NCBI RefSeq assembly: GCF_027942865.1
Contig: NC_134524.1
Coordinates: 22,001,536-22,065,535, forward strand
DNA from: Odontesthes bonariensis
Lineage: Eukaryota > Chordata > Actinopteri > Atheriniformes > Atherinopsidae
Length of the DNA: 64,000 nt
Reading direction: 5' to 3'
The notes under the pieces are model-generated. The model ran no database searches. It saw only the letters and a program-made list of their open reading frames with translations, and was not told the origin of the DNA. Numbering within the stretch: the stretch's first letter is position 1; the number at the start of each line of letters is the position of its first letter. A program made the translations under genes and the position numbers. Of the stretch, positions 47,420 through 59,021 are shown piece after piece.

Positions 47420-48700
47420 TGCTCATACCAGCGCCTCCAGAAGAGCAAAGTCGATGGTTTGCGTCAGTGTTATTTTGTGGATTTTTACACCATGTCACAC
47501 TGTGCACTAACTGCAGAATATCTGTTACCAAAATATTCCACACATTTGTTTCATATTTGAGTTATTTTAGATGGTGAAAATTTGCTAAACTGCTAGCTTA
47601 GTTCCCCCATTAGAATTCCACCCTGGCTCTCTAAACTGAGAGCTCTCTGACTGCTGCCTGCTGAAGGTAAGACACTGACTGCTCAAGAGTACTTAAACCA
47701 ACCCTGGTTAATCGAGTCCAGATAATCCATGTAACTTTTTTTGTTTGTTTCACAAACACACCGAAGCCAGATGGATTAGGTTAAGAAAACAACTTGACTG
47801 GGCTGCACATTGTATTAAAGTTGCCCAAAGTTGCTCTTTTGAACAAATATCTTTAATTCACAGATCATTTTCTATCAATCAAACTGATCAGTCTGTATCT
47901 AAGATTAGTTTCTGTTACTCATCTCAGATAGATCTAAGGGTGAGAAAAAAGAAAAGAGCGCCCTCTGTCAGGTCAGTCCAGAGCTGAGTCAAGCACCTAT
48001 TCCTCTGAAATAACCACGGACCCAGACGCGCGTACAAAGAAGAGAAACATATCATGATACAGTTGGCCAAGAAAATAAAAAAGAAAGAAAAAGAAAACGA
48101 TTCATGTTTAACCAAAGTAGATTTGAAAATTGTGTGTGGTGCAGAAACGGTTTGCACTGAGCCATGTTACACAAAAACAATATTCCCCACAAATCTAATT
48201 TAGGCCTAACTCATCTTTCACTGAAAGAACCAAAACATGAGAATGTGATACAATAGGCTTTAAACCATATGTATATATATTTAAGAGTGAATATCCCGAC
48301 TTCTCGTGGTGCAGCTCTAAAATAAAGCATTGATTGTAAATTGTGGGAGCAGCGCTCCAAGTTAAATGAAAGCCTTTTTCTGACCATCTCTTTTCAGAGT
48401 TTCCATGTTGTTTATGTTCTCTGGCAGTATGTGGCATAAGTGTCCCGCGCCTTGTGAGCAACGTTGAAACAAAAAGCGAAGTGTGTGTGTGTGTTTGTGC
48501 GCGGGCGCGTGTGTGAGGGCGCATTCCTCCACAGCTCCAGGGTGATGAAGAGGTTAAACCTGCCCCTCTCCGCTGCGCTCCCTCGGTTTCCAGCCCACCA
48601 GTCCAGCTGCCTCCTCCAATCCCGCTTCATACAGCAGCTGAGCAGACATGGACACAGCCGAACTTTAACTCTCAGCTCTCGCTCCTCTCCTCCTCCTCCC
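47420..48700. other. Upstream region of the TNF-ligand gene
   Basis: No gene seen before 48.8 kb. A GT repeat (about 48480-48495) and GC-rich, CTCC-rich sequence (48480-48720) precede the coding exon and probably include its promoter and 5' untranslated region. No clear TATA box was found. Confidence 0.4.
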
Positions 48701-48868
48701 CTCGCCTCTCCCGCTGAGCTCCGAATGTGAAAGCTTCTCCTCTGGCCGGCGGACGCATGGAAATCTAATTTCACTCCAATTTACGCTCAGTCGGTGAAGT
48801 CTGTGGGGGCTATTGTTGTTTTGCTCGTTTCCCTTGGTTTTATGCTCCACTCATGCGTCGGGAATGCC

Positions 48869-49108
48869 ATGGCCACTCCGAGCGCACAGCAGCAGCAGCA
48901 GCAGCAGCAGCAGCACCAGGATTATTTCAGATCGGTGAGCAGCGAGTCCACCACTTACATGATGGTCCCGACCGGCGGTCCGAGCGGGACGGGGCGCAAG
49001 GACACGCCGTCCAAGATGTGGTTGGCCATGGTGGTGATTGTGGTGGTGGTGTTGCAGATTGCCTCCACCACTGGGCTCTTTGTCTACCTGAACATGTCCA
49101 TATCACAG
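48869..49108 (+). CDS. tnfsf11: TNF-superfamily ligand, first coding exon (TNFSF11/RANKL-like)
   Basis: 80 codons from ATG at 48869 (GCCATGG, strong context; an in-frame ATG at 48842 has a weak one) to a phase-0 donor CACAG|GTAAGA. This is the type II layout of TNF ligands: a cytoplasmic tail (1-49), one membrane helix (about 51-74, WLAMVVIVVVVLQIASTTGLF), then the start of the stalk ending MSISQ. The tail segment DYFRSVSSESTTYM and the helix resemble mammalian RANKL (DY-KYLRSSEEM, then a similar hydrophobic run). The exon boundary just after the membrane also agrees. RANKL acts in osteoclast formation and immune signalling. The tail holds nine CAG-encoded Gln (7-15). No later exon (stalk, TNF homology domain) is visible before 64,000, so the gene is partial. 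Another member of the TNFSF10/11/CD40LG group is possible. Confidence 0.6.
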
Positions 49109-50160
49109 GTAAGAGCTGCTTTGCTGTTGCTTTTACAGTAGAGTTTGTATTTAAAACTATTTTTTTTATTTTATTGTTGGACTTCTGAGAGAGAAAGCTT
49201 TACGGAAAAGTCTTGATAAAAGTCTCCGCGTGCGTTAAATGTCACACATAGACTGAAATTGTAGCCGCGCCAGAGAAACGCTCAGAAATTCGTCAAAATT
49301 GTGTTCAATGGGAGTTTTTTTTTCTGCGTTGAGCAATTATAAAACAATATAAAATAAGTTTAGCCACGGAAATGTTTGAGTGTATTTGCTGGCTTTGTGG
49401 CGCAGTTTGTAGGAGACTGCGTAAAAGTTGATTTCTGGGTGTAATTCATGACTGGAAGGCGGCTTGGGCGAAGTTGGCCCGTGTTGGCCCCGCGGTTTGA
49501 CTTGTCAGGCGCTTGTGAGACACCCTTACCTGACCGGTCTTGTCTTTCAAAAATATGGAGCGGGTGTGGGTATCAACCTCAAGAGGAAGACGACACTGCT
49601 TGTCACTCTGTCTGCCAGCGTGTGTTCAACAAAATGAGTTTAACTGCATGTATGAAGGAGCATATGGGATCCATTTGGGCGAGGGGAGGCTGCAGCGCAG
49701 ATCTGCTTTTAAGTAGGTTACAGATGTTATGTGCAGAGGTGAAATATGCAGGTCAGTAATTGAGGTGGGCCAGCCCCCTGGGGTTTGATTTATACCATTT
49801 TTATCTTCTGGAATAATAATTTATCGGTAATATATCTGCAGTATGTCTGTATCTATGTAACTCTCAAATAAAAAAATATGGTGTCCACAGGGAGCGGACG
49901 GTAGACTTTCTCTGTTTAGCGATATTTTCACATGTTTGGTTTGATTGCTTGCACGTCAAACCAAGAGGCCTTGCCTCTGTCAATGCTAGAGTCACACAAA
50001 GTGAAAGCATACATGGTTATTTCCCCTGTTTCAGAGTCTGATATGGAACTCTCTGAGTGAAACTCTTCGCTCTTTAAGCTCTCCTCTGGGTTGGGACTGC
50101 ACAGAAGGCAGAAAACATGAGAGATAAGCTACCAGTTAGAGTTTGACAGAGGTTCACAAT
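49109..50160 (+). other. Start of intron 1 of the TNF-ligand gene
   Basis: It begins with a consensus donor. No exon recognised. A 103-codon frame at 49448-49759 shows no TNF-family features. Confidence 0.45.
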
Positions 50161-50162
50161 TA

Positions 50163-51110
50163 TATACAGTCACTGAAAGAAAAAGAAAGTACACCCATCT
50201 TCAATTCTTCAAGGTTTTATCAAGACGAGATAGACTATCATCTGGTCCTCACCGGGTCTTAGAATGAGATAAAAACAAAGAGCTGAACAGCAACAGGTGA
50301 CATAATGGAGTGTGTCATCATTTAATGAACAAAAGCTAAGTAAGAATGCGGATGCAGTGCGTGGGGGTAAAACTAAGTACACCCCATGGATCAATAGTTT
50401 TAAGAACCATCTTTAGCAGCAATAACTTGAAAGTAATAATTCAGCGTGTGATGTCCTCAGTCTCTCACGTTGTTGTGGAAGAATTTTAGCACACCCGTTT
50501 TTACAGCGTCCCTTAAGAAATGCTCTTTCGCATTTCAATCAGAACCAGTTTCAGCTAAGCTTTAGCTGTCAGACGATGTCAGAGAGGATGGCCTCAAATT
50601 AGGCTCCAGAATATTTTTTGGTGCACAGAGGAGTTCATGGTGCACTCAAGAGCCTCATTTCCACTGTCAGTACGGTTCGGGTCACTTTGTATCGGTACGG
50701 GTCGGGTCGCATTGGGGTCAGCTTGCGTTCCCACTGTACAAAGGGGACCCTCAGGGGTGGGAGGAGTGCGTACCGAAGCGAACCTGTTTATCCTCCCCAA
50801 GGGAGCCGGTCCTGCGTGCTAGGTACCCCAAGCAGAAGGGTTACAAAAATGGTAACGGGTACCATGGGACCGGTACGCTTTCGTTGTAGTGGAAACACTG
50901 AAATAAGCGAACCGTTCTGAACCGACCCGTACCTGACTGCATAGTGGAAACGAGGCTAAAATGCCAACAGGGTGTCCAGGTTCAGCGGCTGCAGCACAAG
51001 CCCATTTCATCAGCCCTCCTCCACCGTGCTTGACAGTTGGTATGAGGTGTTTGTACTGATGCGCTGGGTTCGCAGCAAGAGGTGCCACATATGGTTTCTG
51101 ATACTCTTTA
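50163..51110. mobile_element. Tc1/mariner-type relic, interrupted by a MITE
   Basis: Non-coding remnant with phrases typical of a high-copy fish Tc1-like family: AAGTACACCCATCTTCAATT, TTTAGCAGCAATAACTTGAA, GCTTTAGCTGTCAGACGATG, GAGGAGTTCATGGT and, beyond the inserted MITE, CACCGTGCTTGACAGTTGG. It corresponds to the antisense of a degraded transposase region. Identity rests on recognised phrases. Confidence 0.55.
50652..50956. mobile_element. GCCTCGTTTCCACT MITE, copy 1
   Basis: The left end is GCCTCATTTCCACTGTCAG and the right end is the complement of GCCTCGTTTCCACTATGCAG. It sits inside the Tc1 relic. The same family as 54374-54867 but shorter (about 305 versus 494 bp). Confidence 0.75.
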
Positions 51111-51600
51111 ACGGTGGGTCTATATAAATCAACAAGGATAAAAGAACTAAAGCACATTCCTGACTATGCATGAATTCCAGCAAGAGGCCCCGTTATAATG
51201 CAACTCCACTTTGTGCATCTCTGCAAGAAAGCAAACGGCTGTCACGCAAAGAGAAAAATGATCTCGGGCCTGTGCTGCAGCCCTGAAGTTTGCTACAGAT
51301 TATCAGCGGGGGGCCGTGTGTGAGATTGCTCACGCTGGATGTTTGTGCACAAAGTCTGAAGGAGTGAGTGAGCGCACATGCTGATAATGTTCTCTTTTTA
51401 CTGTTAATTTGCATGTTGTTTTGGTTGCTAGTGGAGATGCTTCCAACTACAGTGCGACATTCATACTGTCAAGTCCGCCGTCCTCAACAGGCTGTAAGCG
51501 AAACAATTTCTGCATCTGACGGAACGTAATGTCTCCAGGTGGAGCTCAGGCATCACTACGGAGTATTCCTGGCCTTGAGAATAGCAGCCTCCTGCTGTCT
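51111..51600. other. Intronic, unassigned
   Basis: Nothing recognised. Confidence 0.35.
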
Positions 51601-51604
51601 ACAA

Positions 51605-52070
51605 CACTGTGCTAAAGTCTTGTGTCACCCCTTATAAAACAAGGAATAAGTGCAGCGATTGAGTCAAATCTGCAAACATAAATGGGAATGAGGTATAAAA
51701 GGCAAAAGCAGTTTGTTAAATACTAAAAGTCCGTATTTGGTATGAGCATGTTTATTCTCCAGCACAGCCTGAACCCTCTTAGACAAGCTTTCTTGTCATT
51801 TCTTTAGGAATAGTTCTCCAAGCTTCCCGAAGGACATTCCAAAGCTCTTCTTTGGATGTTGGCTGCCTTTTGTTCCGTTCTCTGTCAGGATGATCCCACA
51901 CTGCTCAGGGGAGGATTCTTCCCTCCATCAGACCTGTCGCCACTGATTTTCAGTCCACGTCTTGCGTCATTTGGCATAGCTCAGCCTTTTCTCCCTGTTT
52001 CCCTTATTTAAGAACGGCTTCTTGACAGCCACCCTTCCATGGAGACCATTACTGATGAGGCTACTTTGTG
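51605..52070. mobile_element. Second Tc1/mariner-type relic
   Basis: AATGGGAATGAGGTATAAAAG, CACAGCCTGAACCCTCTTAG, GTCAGGATGATCCCACACTG and GGCTTCTTGACAGCCACCC are phrases of another common teleost Tc1-like family. Only non-coding, decayed sequence remains. Confidence 0.5.
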
Positions 52071-52079
52071 TCTTTTCTT

Positions 52080-53940
52080 ATTTTTATTCACACTTTTTTA
52101 TGGCAATAAGAGAAAAAGACACAGAGAAAAATAATAAAAACTCTGCCTATGTCAACTTCCAGTTAGAATAGCATGAAAATCCCACAGCAGGATATATAAG
52201 TGTTGAAATAACTCGCTTAGATGAAGCTTAAATTACATTAGTGGTGAGATAACAAGTGATTGTGTAAGCGTGTCACAGAATGAAAAAGGTAAACTAATGA
52301 CTTGATTTAGATCTCCATGTCTGAGGTATAGCAGGAAATTGCTACGGAGCAGTTTAGAGACGAAACTGGACAGAGACTTAATGAAAAACACGGGGCTATA
52401 TATATATATATATCTATATGTGTGTGTGTGTGTGAGGGGGGGAATCCCCCTGTTCTCATGTGAAGGCCGGCTATTTTTAATCTGGAAACAGGCCCTTCTT
52501 TTGCTTGCGGTGCAGCAACACGCCATGCCAGCCTGGTTAAGACAAAAGATGTTTGGAACAATCAGCATTGCACAGAGGGGAATTCTCTGGTTCTCTGGTG
52601 TGGCCGCGTTCAAATAAAAGCAAACAGTGGCGGGTAAACGCAGTGTGTGTCCTCTGTCGCTGGACGAAGCCCATCATGCAAACCAGCTCTTTCCTCTTTA
52701 ACATGGAAATGTTGCATCGGGGAACCCTGAGGTTTTAGTTTTATCTCCAGCTATTTCACAGAAAAGCCACATCCCGGTTTTTATTCTTTTTTGATTTTTC
52801 TCCGTAGCTCAAAAGCGCTCGAGTTGAGGAAATAAGTCGAATAAAAATAAGCGAATGAAGTGGTGGATGGACAGTGACAACACGCAGCCGTTCTGACAAT
52901 AAACAAGGAAGTTGGAGTGAGCTTTTTTTTTTATTGCACTCCCCCCCCCCTCCCTCCGACATGCTAAATCTCGGGGAAAAGAACGGAGGAATCCCACGTA
53001 CTTCATCATCGGGTCCAGAGAATAAGCGTTTGTGATCTCACACACATGGTCCTAGGACTTTGTGGTCTGCGTGAACTTAATCAAAAGTGTAAATTACAGT
53101 CAGAAATCATGAAGCATTTCCTTGCCTTGCTTTTTAGGGTCATATATATTCCTTTTTTCCTCTCCTGAAGCTCCTCTGAGGGTTGAAGTGAAATATATAT
53201 AATGCATTAGCAAGGCATTTAATATCGTACTGTATGTTTATAGTTCAGAGGTTATTGAAGGTGCATTAGGGATTCAAATCGTTAGTCACAGTTGTGTGAG
53301 ATCATACCAAATGATATCCAAAAGTAGCAGCTATATATCAGCTGCTGAAACGTTTTATTTATGGGTTTCCCCCACTGTGTTTAAGGGTTACATACGTCCT
53401 CTGTGATTCTGTAGGTTGCTGCTAATATCTTTTTTAAATAGACTTCATTGGACAAAGTGTGCTTATACACTGTTTGGAAATGCTTATGTAAATATTTTTT
53501 CAGGGCTACGCAACACTTTGGATATTTTGCCACATATTTCACTTTGATTTGAGTAGATTTGAGTCATTTTTAGGGAGTTTTTTCAAAACAGCTGCACTCA
53601 CGTGATATTTTCACACTGTCACTCAATACCTATGATAACCGTCCAAAGTAAATGAAAATATGGAAGAAAAGCAAACTTCTTTTTTTTTTTAAAGTGTAGT
53701 AAAGTAGTTTGAATCTCCGATTGCGATAAATCACGTGATTCCGTGTATTTAAACGCGACGAATCGCAAATTGATCAATTATGTATTGCATTTATTCATCG
53801 AAATCAGTTCATCTTCTGCTCGACCATTCAAAAGAACACCTTTTTTTTTCTTTTCAAGAGATTATACCATAATTTGTGGTGGCAAAACCTGCCTGACCCG
53901 TCTCTACTGCTCAATGTAAGAATGTGTTGCCACAAGACAG
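52080..53940. other. Intronic, no exon seen
   Basis: A TA/GT microsatellite at about 52398-52435 and a C10 tract near 52940. No TNF-like exon or other gene. Confidence 0.4.
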
Positions 53941-53945
53941 CACAC

Positions 53946-54020
53946 GCTGTAGCTCAGGAAGAGCATGTTGGCTGATAATCGGAAGGTCGGTGGTTCGAAC
54001 CCTGGAGAACTACTACTAAA
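53946..54020 (+). mobile_element. tRNA-derived SINE head
   Basis: TGTAGCTCAGGAAGAGC (A-box-like) and GGTGGTTCGAACCC (B box) are spaced as in a tRNA. The flanking sequence and the lack of a closed acceptor stem argue for a SINE, not a functional tRNA. An A-run follows. Confidence 0.6.
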
Positions 54021-54373
54021 AAAAAAACGTTAATTTGTCTTATTTTTCTATTATTTTGTTTTCCAATTGTCTTTTTCTAAGTTAATAGAGTGAGACTGGG
54101 GTTAATGAGTTGGGAGCCCTTTAAGGGATTTTGTTGTAGCTGAGAAATGTGGGGGTTGAATTACTCATGATCAGCTGTTCACCCTCCACACAAGCCCAGG
54201 TTTCAGTATAGCCTCCGATCATGTTCATCGTCTCTTTGGAGAAAAACCTAGCTCGCAGATTACATGTTGAGATACGTTACAGTCGTCAACTCGACTTTTT
54301 AAAATTTTTTTGATTTTACTAGGAAAAATGAAGCAGGGCCGCAGACTGAATTTGGAGAAGTGGCATATCTTAA

Positions 54374-54867
54374 GCCTCGTTTCCACTATGCAGTCCGGTA
54401 CGGGTCAGTTCAGAACGGTACGGGTCGGGTCGCTTTGGGGTCAGCTTTGCGTTCCCACTGTACAAAGGGGACCCTTAGGGGTGGGGAGTGCGTGCCGAAG
54501 CGTAAATAGCAAGTAACAGCAAATAGCAAATAACATCCATAATTTGGAACCACCTCCAAGCTTCTTCAGCTTAATGCAACACCGGCTCGCAGTCCGGTTG
54601 AAACCACTCTCTGACATTTTTGCGGCAATCAGCTGGAAAACTTTTTGGTTTCGCACAGCGCCATCGAGCTCCTGCTGCACAGCCTCCTCACCAACAACGG
54701 AGAGCAGAGCCTGGAACCGGTCCTGTGTGCTAGGTACACCAAGCAGAAGGGTTACAAAAATGGTAACGGGTACCATGGGACCGGTACGCTTTCGTGGTAA
54801 TGGAAACACTGAAATAAGCGAACCGTTCTGAACCGACCCGTACTGGACTGCATAGTGGAAACGAGGC
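54374..54867. mobile_element. GCCTCGTTTCCACT MITE, copy 2
   Basis: Near-perfect ends GCCTCGTTTCCACTATGCAG at both sides in inverted orientation. TTAA stands at 54370-54373 on the left and TTTA on the right, consistent with a mutated TTAA duplication. Subterminal GGTACGGGTC blocks pair as well. Confidence 0.8.
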
Positions 54868-54986
54868 TTTACTGTTCATGATAATGAGTAACTCATCACA
54901 GAGGGAAAATAATGAAACCACACGAGTCAGCTCTCAGTTCCAGTGTCGGTGGATTGCTTCTTAAGGCTGCAGTAAGACTTGATTAA

Positions 54987-55573
54987 AGCTGCAGTCTGCA
55001 ACTCTTTTTCAAGCATAATGCCTGGAACTGTCCGGGGATTCTGAAAGTAGTACATTAAATACCCCAATACAAAAAAAAATGAGTTCTCTAGGTCCCCTAT
55101 ATGTCCCGCTAGGTCCCTCCGAAGCCAGCAGGTTTGTTTACAAAATTGCAGACCGGACCGGTAAAAGGTAACCAATCAGGTTACGAGCTGGGCTCTGCTG
55201 CCTGTCAATCACCGATTGTGCACGCGCGATACAAGGTAGGCTCGTCCCCACGCTTACTTATCTGGACTATTGAACTTCATTACGGGCTAGTCTACTTAAT
55301 GTGTCTTCCATGATCGCTAATGACAGGTGAGTTGATGAATGAGGAGTCATGTATGCGCGTCTACGTGCACGAGTTCTCATATGTTTTGATGGGGCAGGAC
55401 AGGAAGTTGAATAACTTTTTATTTTTCGGTTAAAAAATAAGCATTTCTTGCATTTTGCGACTTCGGAGGTCACCATTTTCAACTTCAAGCGTTATGATAG
55501 ATCATGTTAACTCTTAAAATGCCAAAAATTAGGACTTTACGTATGACAACAACAAATCCTGCAGACTGCAGCT
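54987..55573. mobile_element. TTAA-flanked MITE with GCTGCAGTCTGCA ends
   Basis: Termini AGCTGCAGTCTGCA and TGCAGACTGCAGCT, with TTAA at 54983-54986 and 55574-55577. The internal phrase CTGAAAGTAGTACATTAAAT resembles the element in the ccnb3 intron LINE (10843-11206). Confidence 0.8.
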
Positions 55574-55720
55574 TTAACACATGTTCAGAAACACAGAACT
55601 GCTCTGCTCTGTGTTTGCAGACGGAGGTTGAGGGTGTATTTATGTAGAATTGTATGTAGTTGTTGTTTTTTTTATTCAGTTTGTGTTGATTAGTTTTTAA
55701 GTTGAGGCTTTTATGGGTTA

Positions 55721-55723
<3 letters not shown>

Positions 55724-55755
<32 letters not shown>
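55724..55755. repeat. GT microsatellite
   Basis: About 15 GT units. Further short GT runs lie at 55862-55945. Confidence 0.9.
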
Positions 55756-55756
<1 letters not shown>

Positions 55757-56423
55757 TTGGCATTCCATTCCTTCCACATCACTGGTTCACTTTGTTATTG
55801 TTTGGGTTCACTGATAGACTCTGAGTCACCCTTACATGCAACAATACACAGTTTGTGTGCACGTGTGTGTGTGTGTGTACGTGCGTGTGTGGTCTGATTT
55901 ACACTGTTTTCACTGAATGTGGACGTGTGTGTGTGTGGTCTGTTTAACCCATAAGACCTGCAAATTTGCCATTTCTCTCTGTGTTTGGGTGTCAGAAAGT
56001 GTGCGTTTGTGTATGGATCCTAACAGGATTTTTGTCTTTGTTATGAGCAGCAGAATTCCAAACATTAAAAAAAAAATAATAAAAATACTGAAATATCTCT
56101 GGCCTACAGTAGCTTAGGGTTCAGGTTTAGGATTACATCAGGTTTGTGGGATGGATTAGGCGTCAGCGCCGAGGCTCAACAGTTTTAAGTGTTGCAAGAG
56201 TTCCAACGAGATCAGGAAATCTGATGTGATCGCAGCTCACCTTCCAGCAGCCATGTCAAACGCTTCCGGCTCTTAAGTTAAGACTGCAGCCGTGATTCCA
56301 CAATTTGTTCGGTTTCTCACATGGAGGACGGTGGTTTCAAAAGCAATAAACGCAGTTTGGCCTTTTCTGTTCACGTCGCACTTCCTAATCGAGACAAAAA
56401 TTGCTTCGTTTCTCTGTTATCAG

Positions 56424-57317
56424 CAGAGATGGGACCAAGTCACACATGTGCAAGTCTCAAGTAAGTCTCAAGTCTTAGCTTTCAAGTCTCAAGTAAGTCC
56501 CAAGTAATTTTTTCTTGGGCAAGTCAAGTCAAGTCAAGTCAAGTCACCTTATTATTGCAATTTTACTTGCAGAATCTGATCTTAATAAAGCGAAAAGACA
56601 AGATATAAGTAACTGTCCCCCACCCCCACCCTGTATCCTATCAAGCTAACGTTAGCTAACTACCGACTAGGCTAACAGGATAATATTAGCTAATTTGACA
56701 AGCACTTACTGGTCAGAATGGGTCTTCAAATGACGAACAAATTTCTAAGTTATGCTAGATGCTTAACACTCAAGTAACTCAAGTCATTGTGTCTCAAGTC
56801 AAGTCAAGTCAAGTGCCGAGTCTTTAACTTCCAAGTCCGAGTCGAGTCTCAAGTCTTTTTTTTGTTTTTTGTCAAGTCACAAGTCATCAAAACAGCAACT
56901 TGAGTCGACTGAAGTCCAAGTCGCAGTGACTTGAGTCCCCATCTCTGGTTATCAGTTGTAAAAACATTACAAGACAAGATATAAGTAACTGTCCCCCACC
57001 ACGTATCATATCAAGCTAACGTTAGCTAACTACCGACTAGGCTAACAGGATAATATTAGCTAATTTGACAAGCACTTACTGGTCAGAATGGATCTTCAAA
57101 TGACGAACAAATTTCGAAGTTATGCTAGATGCTTAACACTCAAGTCATCCAAGTCATCGTGTCTCAAGTCAAGTCAAGCGCCGAGTCTTTAACTTCCAAG
57201 TCCGAGTCGAGTCTCAAGTCTTTTTTTTATTTTTTGTCAAGTCAAGTCACAAGTCATCAAAACAGCGACTCGAGTCGACTTGAGTCCAAGTCACAGTGAC
57301 TTGAGTCCCCATCTCTG
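56424..57317 (-). mobile_element. hAT-type AAGTC-rich element, internally duplicated
   Basis: It starts CAGAGATGGGACC and ends CCCCATCTCTG. The 8-bp duplication GTTATCAG stands before 56424 and after both right ends (56948-56955, 57318-57325), diagnostic of hAT. About 370 bp carrying the right half plus 14 bp of flank (TTGTAAAAACATTA) is present twice in tandem. It is non-coding. Confidence 0.85.
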
Positions 57318-57325
57318 GTTATCAG

Positions 57326-58749
57326 TTGTAAAAACATTAGCAAATTAACTGGAGTTTCCATTTTCTCTCTCTTGTCAGTCGAAGTGCCACACAAGAAACA
57401 AAAAGAAAAAGGAAAAGAGTGACAGACATGAATCCTCGACAAACTGTTGAGGATTAAACCAGGAATGCTGTCCGACGTCAGCTTTAGAGTTGACGTCTTG
57501 TGTGGGAGTGGCAGAGAACGTGGACGGGAATTGTTTTGTTGTGAGCTCGTTTCATTTGAAAGATAACCGACAGAAAATATTAGCGTCTGAGTTTCACTTC
57601 GCACACAGAGCCAGAGCAGACTCCCAGTGCAGCTTGCCAGCTTGTGACGCAACCTGTGTAGCGTGTAGAATAGAGCCTGAGAAAGCATGCGTGAATACAT
57701 ACGTACTCCTTCATTGGTGAAAGCAACGATAGAATTACCATCAAAGAAAACAGTGGTTGGCCTAACAAGGAGACCCAAAGTGTGTGTGTTTTCTTTGTCA
57801 GCGTGTGGGCTAAAGAGTGCGTGTTTGCTCGGGGAGAAAGAGGCGCTTCTCAACATGTACAAACACACACGCTCGCATACAGAAATTAGCGAACAATTTG
57901 GAGTAAAATCAAATCTCTCGCTGCAAAAACTCACTACTAGATTTAGTTCAAAGGCACTTCTAACTAGGTTATAGCCCCAGCCTCTACCAGACTTGCCAAA
58001 ATACACAGTCCCCCCCCCCTCGCTCTGTGTCTTTTCACCTCCCGCCCCCCTGTAGTCTCTGTGTGTTATGCTTGAGGGTCCACATCGCAGAATCGAGTTA
58101 CAGTCAGTTTTTAAGGGTGGGACGAATTTTTCAGGAGTGACACAATCCATTATTGTCTTTTTATGAGGCAAGAGTTTAGGCGTTGAGAGGCTTGCATTGA
58201 TGGGGGGGGTTAGGCTTACTTTAACACTACACCCGTATGATAAAAGTCACTTTAACACCGAAAAAAGAAGCTTTCCATCAAGGATACAGCACCGTGACCT
58301 TTTTTGACCAGTGCAGCGATCGCTGGCTTACAGTGCATGAGGTTTGTGGAGACGCACGCACGAGGAACGGTGTGGTGCACGTGCACGGGCGTGCACGGAC
58401 CTGCAGGCACGCTCAGTGTTTTCGTGGCCAGGTCATTTGGATGAGGATGAAAAGGAAAGCAGGGATCAGAGGAAAAGTAGAGGAGAGGGAGGTAAGAGGA
58501 GAAACAGGACCTGAGAGTTGAAAGAGTCAGTTGTGACAGAGGAGGAAGATGGCTGGATGTGAATGCCTGAAAAGTTCAATTCCACTGCGCAATCGCATGC
58601 AGACAGAAGGGAAAGGAGACATGTTAGCTCAACTTTTATGCAATCTAGAGTATTTTTGAAATATTTTAGAGTATTGAATTGATAGTTTAATCAGATACAG
58701 ACTGGATGAGCTTTCGATGTTATGTTTTAATTATTGTTCTTTTTGAACA
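57326..58749. other. Intronic, one long unexplained open frame
   Basis: A minus-strand frame of about 300 codons (ATG at 58150, stop near 57257) crosses this stretch and runs into the hAT end. No domain recognised. C-rich tracts lie near 58010 and G7 near 58203. Confidence 0.35.
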
Positions 58750-58761
58750 AAGCTTCATGTG

Positions 58762-59009
58762 GACGTGCAGAATTTTGGGTTATTTTGTATCCAAGTCTTG
58801 TACATTATTATATCTTGGTGTTATTACGGAAAATGTTGTGTTGAAAGACGATAGATACATATTGAAAATTATGTTAGTAGCCATGTTGGTGATCCAACAT
58901 GTTCTTTTTCACTTTTTAGTTTTTTATTTGTTTCCCCCCACTCCCCTTCCCCTTGCATAATGTTATACACTGCTAAAGAAGAACAATATAAAGAAAGTAT
59001 CAAAAAAAA
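58762..59009 (+). mobile_element. 5'-truncated L1/Tx1-like insertion with 12-bp target duplication
   Basis: It is flanked by AAGCTTCATGTG on both sides (58750-58761 and 59010-59021). The insert encodes LYLGVITENVVLKDDRYILK, like the end of L1/Tx1 ORF2, and finishes in an A tract. This is the signature of target-primed reverse transcription. Confidence 0.8.
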
Positions 59010-59021
59010 AAGCTTCATGTG

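Noticed and set aside
48794..49141. TNF-ligand start at 48794 with a hydrophobic leader
   Set aside because: The codon at 48794 is GTG, not ATG. The strong-context ATG at 48869 gives the expected type II topology with no signal peptide, and the frame past 49108 is intron.
53946..54020. A tRNA gene
   Set aside because: A and B boxes are present, but no acceptor stem or complete cloverleaf closes around them. The context is that of a SINE head.
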